Positions 1 through 7,353 of a stretch of DNA of 28,925 nt are shown one piece after another. The stretch is taken from contig JAHHQV010000035.1 of assembly GCA_020026175.1 (NCBI GenBank), forward strand, positions 1 through 28,925, in the 5' to 3' direction. The stretch's first letter is position 1, and every line of letters starts with the position of its first letter. Source of the stretch: Phocaeicola sp. GTDB taxonomy: Bacteria > Bacteroidota > Bacteroidia > Bacteroidales > Bacteroidaceae. The notes beneath the pieces are model-generated. The model was not told where the DNA came from. It searched no databases and saw only the letters and a list, made by a program, of their open reading frames with translations. A program made the position numbers and the translations under genes.

Positions 1-4
1 TTTG

Positions 5-12
5 CAAATGTA
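5..12 (-). promoter_or_regulatory. Possible -7 promoter box pointing out of the window
   Basis: Read on the minus strand this is TACATTTG, which fits the Bacteroidetes -7 consensus TAnnTTTG. It would drive a minus-strand gene starting left of base 1. No TTTG -33 element is seen at the expected distance, so support is weak. Confidence 0.2.
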
Positions 13-21
13 TAAAATAAA

Positions 22-53
22 AAATACGGAACTCTTTTTTGAATCCCGTATTT
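22..53. other. Short hairpin near left edge
   Basis: Eight bases at 22-29 (AAATACGG) are the exact reverse complement of 46-53, with a 16-base loop that holds a T6 run. There is no T tract after the stem on either strand. It may belong to the untranslated end of a neighbour outside the window; its function is unknown. Confidence 0.3.
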
Positions 54-81
54 CCATTTACACAAAATATTTTATAGTGCC

Positions 82-125
82 AAAAAAACGCCCCGTCGCT
101 TTACTTTAAACGACGGGGCGTTTTA
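82..125. terminator. Bidirectional intrinsic terminator
   Basis: A perfect 11-bp GC-rich stem (88-98 with 111-121) has a 12-base loop. It is flanked by A7 on the left and T4 on the right, so it can work in both directions. On the minus strand it ends the tadA transcript about 100 bases after the stop codon. On the plus strand it could end a gene left of the window. Bases 126-220 hold no other feature I can support. Confidence 0.85.
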
Positions 126-220
126 TGTAAAGCGACTAAGCGTTTAAAAAAAATTTATGGACGTCTCTACAATGCTATTCCTACGATATTTACCAATAGA
201 TTTGCCTACCAACAAAAATC

Positions 221-655
221 TCATCTTTTTTTCTTGAAGAAATCTTTCATCAATCCTCCACACTCATCAGCAAGAATCCCCGACTCTACAACTGTTTTAG
301 GATGAAGTGCATCTGGAGCATATCGCTGATACCCTCTTTTCTCGTCGGACGCACCAAACACCAGCCTGCCTGTCTGAGCCCATGCTATCGCACCGGCACA
401 CATCACACATGGCTCCACTGTTACATAAAGAGTGCAGTCGTTCAGATATTTTCCTCCCAAAGCATTTTCGGCAGCAGTAATGGCCTGCATCTCTGCATGA
501 GCTGTAACGTCATTAAGGGTTTCGGTAAGATTGTGGGAACGGGCTATGATACGGTCACGGCATACAACCACCGCACCAACAGGAACTTCATCCCTATCGG
601 CGGCACGTCTGGCCTCTGCCAATGCTTGTTTCATATAAAAATTATCGTCTGCCAT
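221..655 (-). CDS. tadA: tRNA-specific adenosine deaminase TadA
   Basis: This 144-aa protein has the zinc-dependent cytidine/deoxycytidylate deaminase fold. The active-site HAE triad is at residues 53-55 (His53 zinc ligand, Glu55 proton shuttle) and the PCxxC motif gives zinc ligands Cys83 and Cys86. The N-terminal block with PVGAVVV and the length are typical of TadA, which converts the wobble adenosine of tRNA-Arg(ACG) to inosine in the cytoplasm. The gene lies 14 bp downstream of the small ribbon-helix-helix-like gene and probably shares its transcript, which ends at the hairpin at 82-125. No Shine-Dalgarno is present before the ATG, as is usual in this phylum. A guanine deaminase-like paralogue is the main alternative, but the context and motifs favour TadA. 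Confidence 0.93.
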   Translation of the reverse strand: MADDNFYMKQALAEARRAADRDEVPVGAVVVCRDRIIARSHNLTETLNDVTAHAEMQAITAAENALGGKYLNDCTLYVTVEPCVMCAGAIAWAQTGRLVFGASDEKRGYQRYAPDALHPKTVVESGILADECGGLMKDFFKKKR

Positions 656-669
656 AAAATATAATGTTT

Positions 670-903
670 TTATCTGCGCATGTCGTGTTCGTTGAACAAT
701 GTAGGATAATCACTCTCCATTTGCTGACGGATGTTGAACAATATGGTCTCACGAAACCACCTCGCCTTGTTTGTTATCTTATATTTTTCCAAATATCTGT
801 CAACAATGCGAAGCTCTTCGTCACTCACTAGACATACTATTCTTCTCTTTCGTGGAGTAATAGCCGACGATGCTTTTTTCCTTATTTTCCCGTTGTGTAC
901 CAT
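670..903 (-). CDS. Small ribbon-helix-helix-like protein
   Basis: This 77-aa basic protein has a pattern expected of a ribbon-helix-helix DNA-binding fold: a short strand (RIVCLVS, about residues 20-26), a first helix starting at DEELRIVD, and a second helix around NKARWFRETI. That resembles Arc/MetJ repressors and MobC-type accessory proteins. I recognise no specific family. The frame stays open further upstream to 1023, but that extension would encode a hydrophobic segment across the promoter region and into yraN. The start at 903 lies 9 bases after a good TAnnTTTG box and is preferred. The gene leads tadA by 14 bp, so the two are probably one operon. A role in DNA binding is inferred from fold only. 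Confidence 0.7.
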   Translation of the reverse strand: MVHNGKIRKKASSAITPRKRRIVCLVSDEELRIVDRYLEKYKITNKARWFRETILFNIRQQMESDYPTLFNEHDMRR

Positions 904-912
904 ATCAGAGTG

Positions 913-943
913 CAAAATTAATCTACTTCTATAAATTAAGAAA
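913..943 (-). promoter_or_regulatory. Promoter for the RHH-like gene and tadA
   Basis: The minus strand reads TAATTTTG at 920-913 (consensus TAnnTTTG). A near-match -33 element, TTTC (consensus TTTG), lies at 943-940 with 19-bp spacing. The box ends only 9 bases before the start codon, so the leader would be a few bases long. Confidence 0.5.
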
Positions 944-954
944 AAATAAATCAG

Positions 955-962
955 TATTTTTG
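955..962 (+). promoter_or_regulatory. -7 promoter box for yraN
   Basis: TATTTTTG fits the Bacteroidetes -7 consensus and lies 15 bases before the yraN start codon. No good -33 TTTG is visible. It is back to back with the minus-strand promoter at 913-943. Confidence 0.45.
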
Positions 963-977
963 CAAAAAATGTGAAAT

Positions 978-1337
978 ATGGCCAGACATAACGATTTAGG
1001 AATAAAAGGAGAAGACATGGCATGTAGCCATCTTGAAAGGGAAGGCTATATCATTATTGAAAGAAACTGGAGATGGAGAAAACTGGAAATAGACATTATA
1101 GCAAAGAAAGATGACGAACTTGTTGTAATAGAAGTGAAAACCAGACAAAACAATCTGTTCGGCGAACCCGAGGATGCCATCACAGAAAAGAAAATAAGAA
1201 ACATAATAAATGCGGCAGATATATACATCAAGAAGAAACAGATTGACATATCAGTCAGATTTGACATAATATCAATTACCGCAGACAACGACAATTTTGA
1301 AATAAAACATATCGAAAACGCATTCTCGGTATGGTAA
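978..1337 (+). CDS. YraN family (UPF0102) endonuclease-like protein
   Basis: This 119-aa protein matches the YraN/UPF0102 family. It has the N-terminal GxxGEDxA block (residues 8-15) followed by a PD-(D/E)xK-type core: EID at 37-39 and EVK at 52-54, giving Asp39, Glu52 and Lys54 as the expected metal-site residues. The usual glycine before EIDIIA is leucine here. Family members are resolvase/Holliday-junction nuclease-like in fold, but their cellular role is not settled. It is the first gene of a rightward run with the YjbR protein (18 bp downstream), birA and the MATE gene. The start is chosen because it follows the TATTTTTG box by 15 bases. Confidence 0.88.
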   Translation: MARHNDLGIKGEDMACSHLEREGYIIIERNWRWRKLEIDIIAKKDDELVVIEVKTRQNNLFGEPEDAITEKKIRNIINAADIYIKKKQIDISVRFDIISITADNDNFEIKHIENAFSVW

Positions 1338-1355
1338 ATACATATTTTTATTATC

Positions 1356-1712
1356 ATGGACATAGAGACTATCAGAAACTATTGTATGGCAAAACAGGCA
1401 GTGACAGAATGTTTTCCGTTCGATGAAAGTACGCTCGTCTTCAAGGTGGTGGACAGAATGTTTGCATTGATAGACCTTGAAAAGAACGACCGGATATGTC
1501 TGAAGTGCGAACCCGAATATGCCATAGAGCTGAGAGACAGATACAACGGAATAGAAGGGGCTTTCCACTTCAACAAGAAATACTGGAATCAAGTGTATCT
1601 TGAAAGTGATGTGAGCGACAGACTGATAACAGAACTCATAGACCACTCCTACAACGAAGTAATCAAGAAATTCACACGAAAACAAAAAGCTATCTACAAT
1701 GAACTATCCTAA
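1356..1712 (+). CDS. MmcQ/YjbR family protein
   Basis: This 118-aa protein has the MmcQ/YjbR (CyaY-like double-wing) pattern: an N-terminal helix with IRNYC, the TECFPF segment near residues 18-23, a strand with VFKVVDRMFALI, CLKCEP near 48-53, and KKYWNQVYL near 73-81. Some members are described as DNA-binding, but the function is not established. The 3' end overlaps the birA start by 14 bases in another frame, which points to translational coupling. Confidence 0.85.
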   Translation: MDIETIRNYCMAKQAVTECFPFDESTLVFKVVDRMFALIDLEKNDRICLKCEPEYAIELRDRYNGIEGAFHFNKKYWNQVYLESDVSDRLITELIDHSYNEVIKKFTRKQKAIYNELS

Positions 1713-2436
1713 ACCTATATATATGCAGAAGGCGGCTTCTACAAATGCAAGCCTTGCCGAAATGTGCCGTCTGCACAAATTACCCAACCTTACTTCCATC
1801 TACACGTCATTCCAGACCGACGGAAGAGGACAAAGAGGAAACAAATGGGAATCGGAAGACGGTGCCAACCTGCTTTTCAGTGTGGTGATTTATCCCAACA
1901 ATCTTCATGCCAGACAATTCTTCATCATCCTTCAGATAACAGCACTTGCCATCTATGATGTAATGTCGGAATATGCCGCAGACATAAGCATAAAATGGCC
2001 AAACGACATCTATTGGAAAGACAAGAAGCTATGCGGTACACTGATAGAAAACGACCTGAACGGTGTAATGATAGAGAAAAGCATATCGGGCAGCGGAATA
2101 AACCTCAACCAGACTGTCTTTGTAAGCGATGCGCCAAATCCTGTATCGCTGAAGCAAATAACCGGAAACGATTATGATGCCGTACCTATACTGCACAAGA
2201 TTCTCGATTCAATGAAAACATATCTCGACATACTGGAACAAGGGAATACAAATTTCATAAGAAATAAATATATGGAAGCCCTATACAGGAAAGAAGGATT
2301 CTATAATTTCAAGGATAAGGACGGGATATTCAGTGCAAGAATAAAGGACATAGAGTGTGACGGAAAATTTATACTTGAGGACAAGGAAGGAAAGACCAGA
2401 GAATATCTTTTCAAGGAAGTAGAATACATCATCTGA
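1699..2436 (+). CDS. birA: Biotin--[acetyl-CoA-carboxylase] ligase (class I)
   Basis: This 245-aa cytoplasmic enzyme activates biotin with ATP and attaches it to the biotin carrier protein of biotin-dependent carboxylases. Visible motifs are STNASL (residues 14-19), GRGQRG (42-47, the biotinyl-AMP loop), KWPND (99-103) and KLCGTLIE (110-117, with Lys110 in the usual active-site position), then SGSGINLNQ. There is no N-terminal winged-helix domain. It is therefore a class I, non-repressor ligase and should not regulate biotin genes directly. The start codon lies inside the end of the preceding YjbR gene. Confidence 0.93.
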   Translation: MNYPKPIYMQKAASTNASLAEMCRLHKLPNLTSIYTSFQTDGRGQRGNKWESEDGANLLFSVVIYPNNLHARQFFIILQITALAIYDVMSEYAADISIKWPNDIYWKDKKLCGTLIENDLNGVMIEKSISGSGINLNQTVFVSDAPNPVSLKQITGNDYDAVPILHKILDSMKTYLDILEQGNTNFIRNKYMEALYRKEGFYNFKDKDGIFSARIKDIECDGKFILEDKEGKTREYLFKEVEYII

Positions 2437-2467
2437 AAAAAACAATACCACACTGACATAATATACA

Positions 2468-3781
2468 ATGAATACAACCAACAAAGAAATACTGAACATT
2501 GCAATCCCATCAATAATATCAAATATCACAGTGCCGCTGCTAGGGCTGGTAGATGTAACCATAGTAGGACATTTGGGCTCTGCATCATACATAGGAGCCA
2601 TAGCCATAGGAGGAATGCTGTTCAATATGATTTACTGGCTGTTCGGCTTTCTCAGAATGGGTACGGGAGGAATGACATCGCAGGCATACGGCAGAAACGA
2701 TACCGAAGAATACAACAATATTCTGCTACGCTCGCTGAGCATAAGCACTGCCATTGCTCTTGTGATGATTATGCTTCAGATTCCTGTAAGGGAAACAGCC
2801 TTCTTGTTCATCGATGCCAGTGAGGAAGTAAAGACACTGGCAACAGAGTATTTCCATATATGTATATGGGGCGCACCTGCCATTTTGGGGCTTTACAGTC
2901 TCACCGGGTGGTTTATTGGTATACAAAACTCCAGGTATCCCATGTTCATAGCCATTACTCAGAACATCATAAACATTGTGGTGAGCCTTATGCTTGTGAC
3001 ACACTTTGACATGAAAATAGCCGGCATAGCATACGGTACGCTTACAGCACAGTATACCGGATTCATAATGGCTCTGCTCTTTGCTGCAAGATACTTCAAG
3101 AAAGACGGCAGACACTCGTCATTGAAGAATATCTTCAAAAGAAAATCAATGAACCAGTTCTTCAAAGTGAACAGAGACATCTTCCTTCGCACTTTGTGTA
3201 TAGTTGTTGTAACCGTATTCTTCACATCTACCGGAGCGGCATACGGCGACACCATGCTTGCAGTAAATACCCTGCTCATGCAGATGTTCACCATATTCTC
3301 TTATATAATGGATGGTTTTGCATATGCCGGCGAAGCTATTATCGGCAAAAACATAGGTGCAAGAGACTTCAAGCAGCTTCACCGCACCATAAAACATCTT
3401 CTGCTCTGGGGAGCAGGAGTAGCCACTGCTTTTACCATAATGTATGCCTTAGGCGGAAAAGGCTTTCTAAGCATACTTACAAACGACATGGCTGTTATAA
3501 ATGCTTCAGAAAGCTATTACTACTGGGTGCTTGCCATACCTTTGGCTGGAGTACTCACTTTTATCCTCGACGGCATCTGTATAGGTGCTACAGCCACAGG
3601 CATCATGCTGAAATCAATTTTCATAGCTTCATTATGTTTCTTTCTGTTATTTTATACCACAAACGGAACAATAGGAAATCATTCGCTATGGCTGTCGTTC
3701 ATAACATATCTGCTGGCAAGAGGGTGCACACAGTCTGTCATGACACTACGGCTCATTCGGTCTGACTATCGGGCCAGTTGA
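2468..3781 (+). CDS. MATE family efflux transporter
   Basis: This 437-aa inner-membrane protein has the two repeated MatE halves and about 12 hydrophobic segments. The N-terminal part contains PSIISNITVPLLGLVD and the GHLG turn typical of the DinF/NorM type. MATE proteins export cationic drugs or metabolites with Na+ or H+; the substrate cannot be told from sequence. It is the last gene of the yraN-yjbR-birA run, 31 bp after birA. Its 3' end overlaps the convergent helicase gene by 29 bp, so the two genes share coding DNA at their stop codons. Confidence 0.93.
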   Translation: MNTTNKEILNIAIPSIISNITVPLLGLVDVTIVGHLGSASYIGAIAIGGMLFNMIYWLFGFLRMGTGGMTSQAYGRNDTEEYNNILLRSLSISTAIALVMIMLQIPVRETAFLFIDASEEVKTLATEYFHICIWGAPAILGLYSLTGWFIGIQNSRYPMFIAITQNIINIVVSLMLVTHFDMKIAGIAYGTLTAQYTGFIMALLFAARYFKKDGRHSSLKNIFKRKSMNQFFKVNRDIFLRTLCIVVVTVFFTSTGAAYGDTMLAVNTLLMQMFTIFSYIMDGFAYAGEAIIGKNIGARDFKQLHRTIKHLLLWGAGVATAFTIMYALGGKGFLSILTNDMAVINASESYYYWVLAIPLAGVLTFILDGICIGATATGIMLKSIFIASLCFFLLFYTTNGTIGNHSLWLSFITYLLARGCTQSVMTLRLIRSDYRAS

Positions 3782-5165
3782 CAAGATAAAGTGTTTCGGT
3801 GGCACGTGAAATTGCAGTATACAGCCATCTGTAATAATCGGCCGACACCATGTCCTCCGTCATATACCCTTGGTCTACAAACACTTTCTGCCATTGTCCG
3901 CCCTGTGCCTTATGACATGTCACTGCGTATGCAAACTTAACCTGCAAGGCATTGTAGAAGGAATCCTCCTTTAGTTTCTTTATACGTTCAGACTTGTTTG
4001 ATATATCAGAGTAATCTTCCATTACTGCATTGAAAAGACGCTCGGTATCCTCTTTCGACAATGAAGTAGAATCGGAATAAAGAGTGTCGAGGAGAATCTT
4101 CAGTTCCATTTCAAAATCATTATGGTCGGGAAAAGAAATCACTACATCGGCAAAACGGAAACCATACATTTCTGTCACTCTTCTTACCCTACGTACTACA
4201 GCTATATCGCCATTGGCTATGAAGTCCATTTCCTTCATTTCTTCAGTCCAATAGTAATTGTTCTTCGTAACCATAATCATATCGCCAGAGTTCAACTCGT
4301 CCTCACGATACAATATAGAGTTTCTCACTCCACGGTTATACAGATTGGCACGTTTGTTTGAACGACATATTATAATAGTTTCATCAAGGCCTGCCTTGTC
4401 ATAACATGTATTTATGGTTTCTATCAGTTCGCTACCATTTATTACTTTGACATCCAGATAGTTGCCGACATTAAAAGAAGGCATAAAATATACATCCTCT
4501 TCGGAAATATGCTTTCTCAGTTTGGTTGCATTATATAAGATACCATTCCTTCCCGACTGACGTACAACCTCTGTAAGGACTGACTCCATCACGTCGTTTC
4601 CATAAGAGCGGAGCATTTCCTTATACATGGCAGGACTCTCTGCCTCTCCCACTGGAGGCAGCTGGGCATTGTCGCCCACAAGAATGAGTTTGCAGTTTTC
4701 ACCACTATAGACATAGTGCATAAGGTCGTCTAGCAATCTCCCACTTCCGAAAACATTACCTGATACACTTGAATTGGAAATCATTGAAGCCTCATCAACT
4801 ATAAAAACCGTATTTTTATGAAGATTCTTGTTAAGAGAAAAATTATCATCAGCATAACTCTGCTGCCTGTATATTTTTTTATGAATAGTACCAGCCGGAA
4901 CTCCTGCATGATAAGAAAAAACCTTTGCAGCTCTTCCAGTAGGAGCCATAAGAACATATTTACATCCAATTTCCGACAAGGTCTTTACAAAGGCTCCCAC
5001 TAAAGAAGTCTTACCCGTTCCTGCATAACCTTTCAATAGAAAAACAACATTGTTGTCTCTCATCAGCAGAAAATCTGACAAGCATTTTATAGCATTTTCC
5101 TGTTCTTCTGTTGGTTTATAGCAAAAATTTCGCTTAATTTGTCGCGTTAAATCGTTATTTAACAT
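3753..5165 (-). CDS. RecD/Pif1-like superfamily 1 DNA helicase
   Basis: This 470-aa protein carries SF1 helicase motifs in order. Walker A (GYAGTGKT) is at residues 46-53 and a motif Ia-like APTGRAA at about 74-80. Walker B is at about 123-127 (VDEAS), followed by the motif III block LVGDNAQLPPVGEAE. Near the C terminus are TCHKAQGGQW (UvrD_C_2-type motif V) and YTAISRATETLYLV (motif VI). Length and layout match the RecD-like or Pif1-like ATPases common in Bacteroidetes. There is no RecB or RecC nearby, so a RecBCD role is not supported. It probably acts alone in DNA repair or replication. It is monocistronic on the minus strand and overlaps the MATE stop by 29 bp. Confidence 0.88.
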   Translation of the reverse strand: MLNNDLTRQIKRNFCYKPTEEQENAIKCLSDFLLMRDNNVVFLLKGYAGTGKTSLVGAFVKTLSEIGCKYVLMAPTGRAAKVFSYHAGVPAGTIHKKIYRQQSYADDNFSLNKNLHKNTVFIVDEASMISNSSVSGNVFGSGRLLDDLMHYVYSGENCKLILVGDNAQLPPVGEAESPAMYKEMLRSYGNDVMESVLTEVVRQSGRNGILYNATKLRKHISEEDVYFMPSFNVGNYLDVKVINGSELIETINTCYDKAGLDETIIICRSNKRANLYNRGVRNSILYREDELNSGDMIMVTKNNYYWTEEMKEMDFIANGDIAVVRRVRRVTEMYGFRFADVVISFPDHNDFEMELKILLDTLYSDSTSLSKEDTERLFNAVMEDYSDISNKSERIKKLKEDSFYNALQVKFAYAVTCHKAQGGQWQKVFVDQGYMTEDMVSADYYRWLYTAISRATETLYLVNWPDSQTE

Positions 5166-5217
5166 AAAAGTAGATAAAAAGATTGAGTAATATTCACGTT
5201 GTTCAAGTTATTTATTT

Positions 5218-5225
5218 TATTTTTG
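5218..5225 (+). promoter_or_regulatory. -7 promoter box for the 228-aa gene, DUF3822 and rsmD
   Basis: TATTTTTG matches TAnnTTTG and lies 34 bases before the start codon at 5260. No clear TTTG is found 19-21 bp upstream. Confidence 0.45.
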
Positions 5226-5259
5226 CGCTACGAATATAAACTAAAAAAATAATATTATC

Positions 5260-5946
5260 ATGAAAACAGTTATTAATCTTGTATTAACTGCCTGCGTAGT
5301 AGGTTTGGTTTACATCTGCTATGGCAGTATAATGGGTCCTATCAATTTTAAAGAAGAAAAGGCAATCAGAGAAAAAGCAATCATTGCACGTCTTATCGAC
5401 ATACGTAAGGCACAGCAGGAATACCGCTCTGTACATCAAGGTGTATATACCGAAAGCTTCGATACTTTGATAGACTTCGTTAAAACTGCAAAACTTCCTT
5501 TCATCATGAAGGTTGGCGCTCTTACAGATACTCAGCTGGAAGCAGGAATGACAGAAAAGAAAGCAATGGCTATTATCGAAAAGGCTAAGAAGACAGGTAA
5601 CTACAAAGAAGTAGAAAAAGAAGGTTTGACTAACTTCCGTCGTGATACAATGTGGGTAGCAGTTCTTGACACAATCTTCTCTGAAGGATTTAACGCCGAT
5701 TCACTCCGTTATGTACCTTTCGGAAACGGTGCAAAATTTGAAATGCAGATACGTAAAGATACAATGAAGTCAGGTGCTCCTCTCAATCTATTCCAGGCAC
5801 AGGTTCCTTATGATGCTTACTTGAATGGTATAAACAATCAGGAATTGGCAAATCTTAAGGATATTCAGAGCAAACTTGGCAAGTACTGCGGTTTGAGAGT
5901 AGGTGACATCGAACAACCTAACAACAATGCAGGAAACTGGGAATAA
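5260..5946 (+). CDS. Membrane-anchored pseudopilin-like protein, unknown function
   Basis: I do not recognise a named family for this 228-aa protein. It starts with one hydrophobic helix (residues about 4-27). A long charged helix follows, with IARLIDIRKAQQEY near 41-54 and then HQGVYTESFDTL. This order (membrane helix, amphipathic helix with AQxxY, then a GxY turn) resembles type II/IV pseudopilins. However, there is no prepilin peptidase site (G-[FM]-xxx-E) before the hydrophobic segment, so it is not a classical pilin. The rest is soluble and presumably periplasmic. It is followed after 10 bp by the DUF3822 gene and then rsmD, apparently one operon behind the box at 5218. Confidence 0.75.
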   Translation: MKTVINLVLTACVVGLVYICYGSIMGPINFKEEKAIREKAIIARLIDIRKAQQEYRSVHQGVYTESFDTLIDFVKTAKLPFIMKVGALTDTQLEAGMTEKKAMAIIEKAKKTGNYKEVEKEGLTNFRRDTMWVAVLDTIFSEGFNADSLRYVPFGNGAKFEMQIRKDTMKSGAPLNLFQAQVPYDAYLNGINNQELANLKDIQSKLGKYCGLRVGDIEQPNNNAGNWE

Positions 5947-5956
5947 TAAAATACAC

Positions 5957-6781
5957 ATGACAAACAATATTCTTGATTATAACAAATCAGAACAATATAC
6001 ATTATCCATCCGTCTCAGTACGGATGGATTTTCTTTTTCTATCTATAACCCAATAAACGGGAGAGACTTCTTCCACCGTACTTATCCGGTCAATACACAA
6101 CGCTCAATGGCAGCCAATGTAAAGTCTTTTCTGGCTGCAACAGAAGAATTGAAGCACCCGTTCAAACATGTAAACATACTTATACATTCTAAAAGATATA
6201 CAATAGTACCTCTAGAACTATTTGAAGATGAACAGATGGAAAAACTGTTTTATCAGAATATAAAGGAAATAAAGAATGAAATAGTATTATGCAACATATT
6301 GGGAAAAAGCAATTCTGTAATCTTGTTTTCACTCGACAAACTGACACATCTCCTATTGTCAGAACATTTTCCTTCAGCAAGATTCTTCTCTTCTATAAGT
6401 CCGCAAATAGAGTATCTGACAATAAAGAGCAGACTTGGTAACTCAAGAAAAATGTATGTCAATATTCATCCGGGGAATATAGATACAATATGTCTGGACA
6501 AAGGAAACCTGCTGCTGGTAAACTCCTATCCTACCCCAAATACCAACGACATAAACTTCTACATTCTCAATATTTGGAAACAACTGGTTTACGACCAAAG
6601 AAGAGACGAGCTTCATATTACGGGAGGATATGACACGAGAAAAGAAGTTACAAAAGAATTACAAAAATATATAAGCCACGTATATAGTATAAATCCACAA
6701 GCGGAATTCGTATGCTCCGAATCAAATGTAAAAATCGAAGACATTCCGTTTGATATACAATCACTTATCTTATGCGAGTAA
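5957..6781 (+). CDS. DUF3822 family protein, PilM/actin-like fold suspected
   Basis: This 274-aa protein fits the Bacteroidetes-specific DUF3822 family, which commonly sits beside rsmD. Reading it by eye suggests a two-part actin-like (ASKHA) layout as in PilM. A beta hairpin at about residues 12-25 is followed by a region with VNILIHSKRYTIVPLELF. A second half opens with a strand pair around MYVNIHPGNIDTICL and closes with DELHITGG. The Asp/Gly nucleotide-binding residues of true PilM are not in place, so ATP binding is doubtful. The start at 5957 was chosen because it follows the previous stop by 10 bp; an earlier ATG at 5903 would overlap that gene. The 3' end overlaps rsmD by 10 bases. 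Confidence 0.78.
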   Translation: MTNNILDYNKSEQYTLSIRLSTDGFSFSIYNPINGRDFFHRTYPVNTQRSMAANVKSFLAATEELKHPFKHVNILIHSKRYTIVPLELFEDEQMEKLFYQNIKEIKNEIVLCNILGKSNSVILFSLDKLTHLLLSEHFPSARFFSSISPQIEYLTIKSRLGNSRKMYVNIHPGNIDTICLDKGNLLLVNSYPTPNTNDINFYILNIWKQLVYDQRRDELHITGGYDTRKEVTKELQKYISHVYSINPQAEFVCSESNVKIEDIPFDIQSLILCE

Positions 6782-7353
6782 TTAGCGGAATATACAAAAG
6801 AAGACGCTTTGATGTTCCTCACACATTCAAAGCAAGACCCACAACAGACTTTGCCAAAGAAAATCTGTTTAATGTGCTCAACAACTATCTTGATTTTGAA
6901 GACGGACTTACAGCCCTGGACCTTTTTGCAGGTACCGGCAGTATAAGCATAGAACTTGTGTCAAGAGGATGCAGCAAGGTTATATCTGTAGAAAAGGATT
7001 TTCAGCACCTTTCATTCATAAACAAGGTTATGAAAGAAGTGAAAGCCGACAGGTGCTTTACACTTCGTGCCGATGTTTTCAAGTTCATTGAGAAATGTAA
7101 TGACAAATTCGACTTCATTTTTGCAGATCCACCATATGCCTTGGAAAATCTTGCAACAATACCTGACAAGATATTCGAACACAGACTTTTGAAAGAAGAC
7201 GGCATATTTGTGTTAGAACATGGTAAAGACCTGAGTTTCGAAGACCATCCTTACTTTATAGAACACAGATATTACGGAAGCGTGAACTTTTCTTTCTTTG
7301 CTATCAAGACAGAAACAGAAGACTCTATAGAAGAGGAGAAAACAGACGAATGA
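6772..7353 (+). CDS. rsmD: 16S rRNA (guanine(966)-N2)-methyltransferase RsmD
   Basis: This 193-aa Rossmann-fold enzyme methylates G966 of 16S rRNA using S-adenosylmethionine. It opens with MRVISGIYKRR, a typical RsmD start. SAM motif I (LDLFAGTGS) starts at residue 49, and the catalytic DPPY is at 119-122, as in N2-guanine methyltransferases. The start codon lies within the end of the DUF3822 gene (10-base overlap), so translation is probably coupled. The acidic C-terminal tail is encoded in the 29 bp shared with the convergent cardiolipin synthase gene. Confidence 0.93.
   Translation: MRVISGIYKRRRFDVPHTFKARPTTDFAKENLFNVLNNYLDFEDGLTALDLFAGTGSISIELVSRGCSKVISVEKDFQHLSFINKVMKEVKADRCFTLRADVFKFIEKCNDKFDFIFADPPYALENLATIPDKIFEHRLLKEDGIFVLEHGKDLSFEDHPYFIEHRYYGSVNFSFFAIKTETEDSIEEEKTDE

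Noticed and set aside
904..1023. N-terminal extension of the RHH-like protein
   Set aside because: The frame is open, but the added 40 residues are hydrophobic, cross two promoter boxes and run into yraN. The start at 903 is better placed.
3196..3765. 189-codon plus-strand open frame
   Set aside because: It lies inside the MATE gene in another frame and is Cys/His/Arg/Ser-rich, without family features.
3753..5165. RecD subunit of RecBCD
   Set aside because: RecB and RecC are absent from the neighbourhood, and the length fits the stand-alone RecD/Pif1-like helicases of Bacteroidetes.
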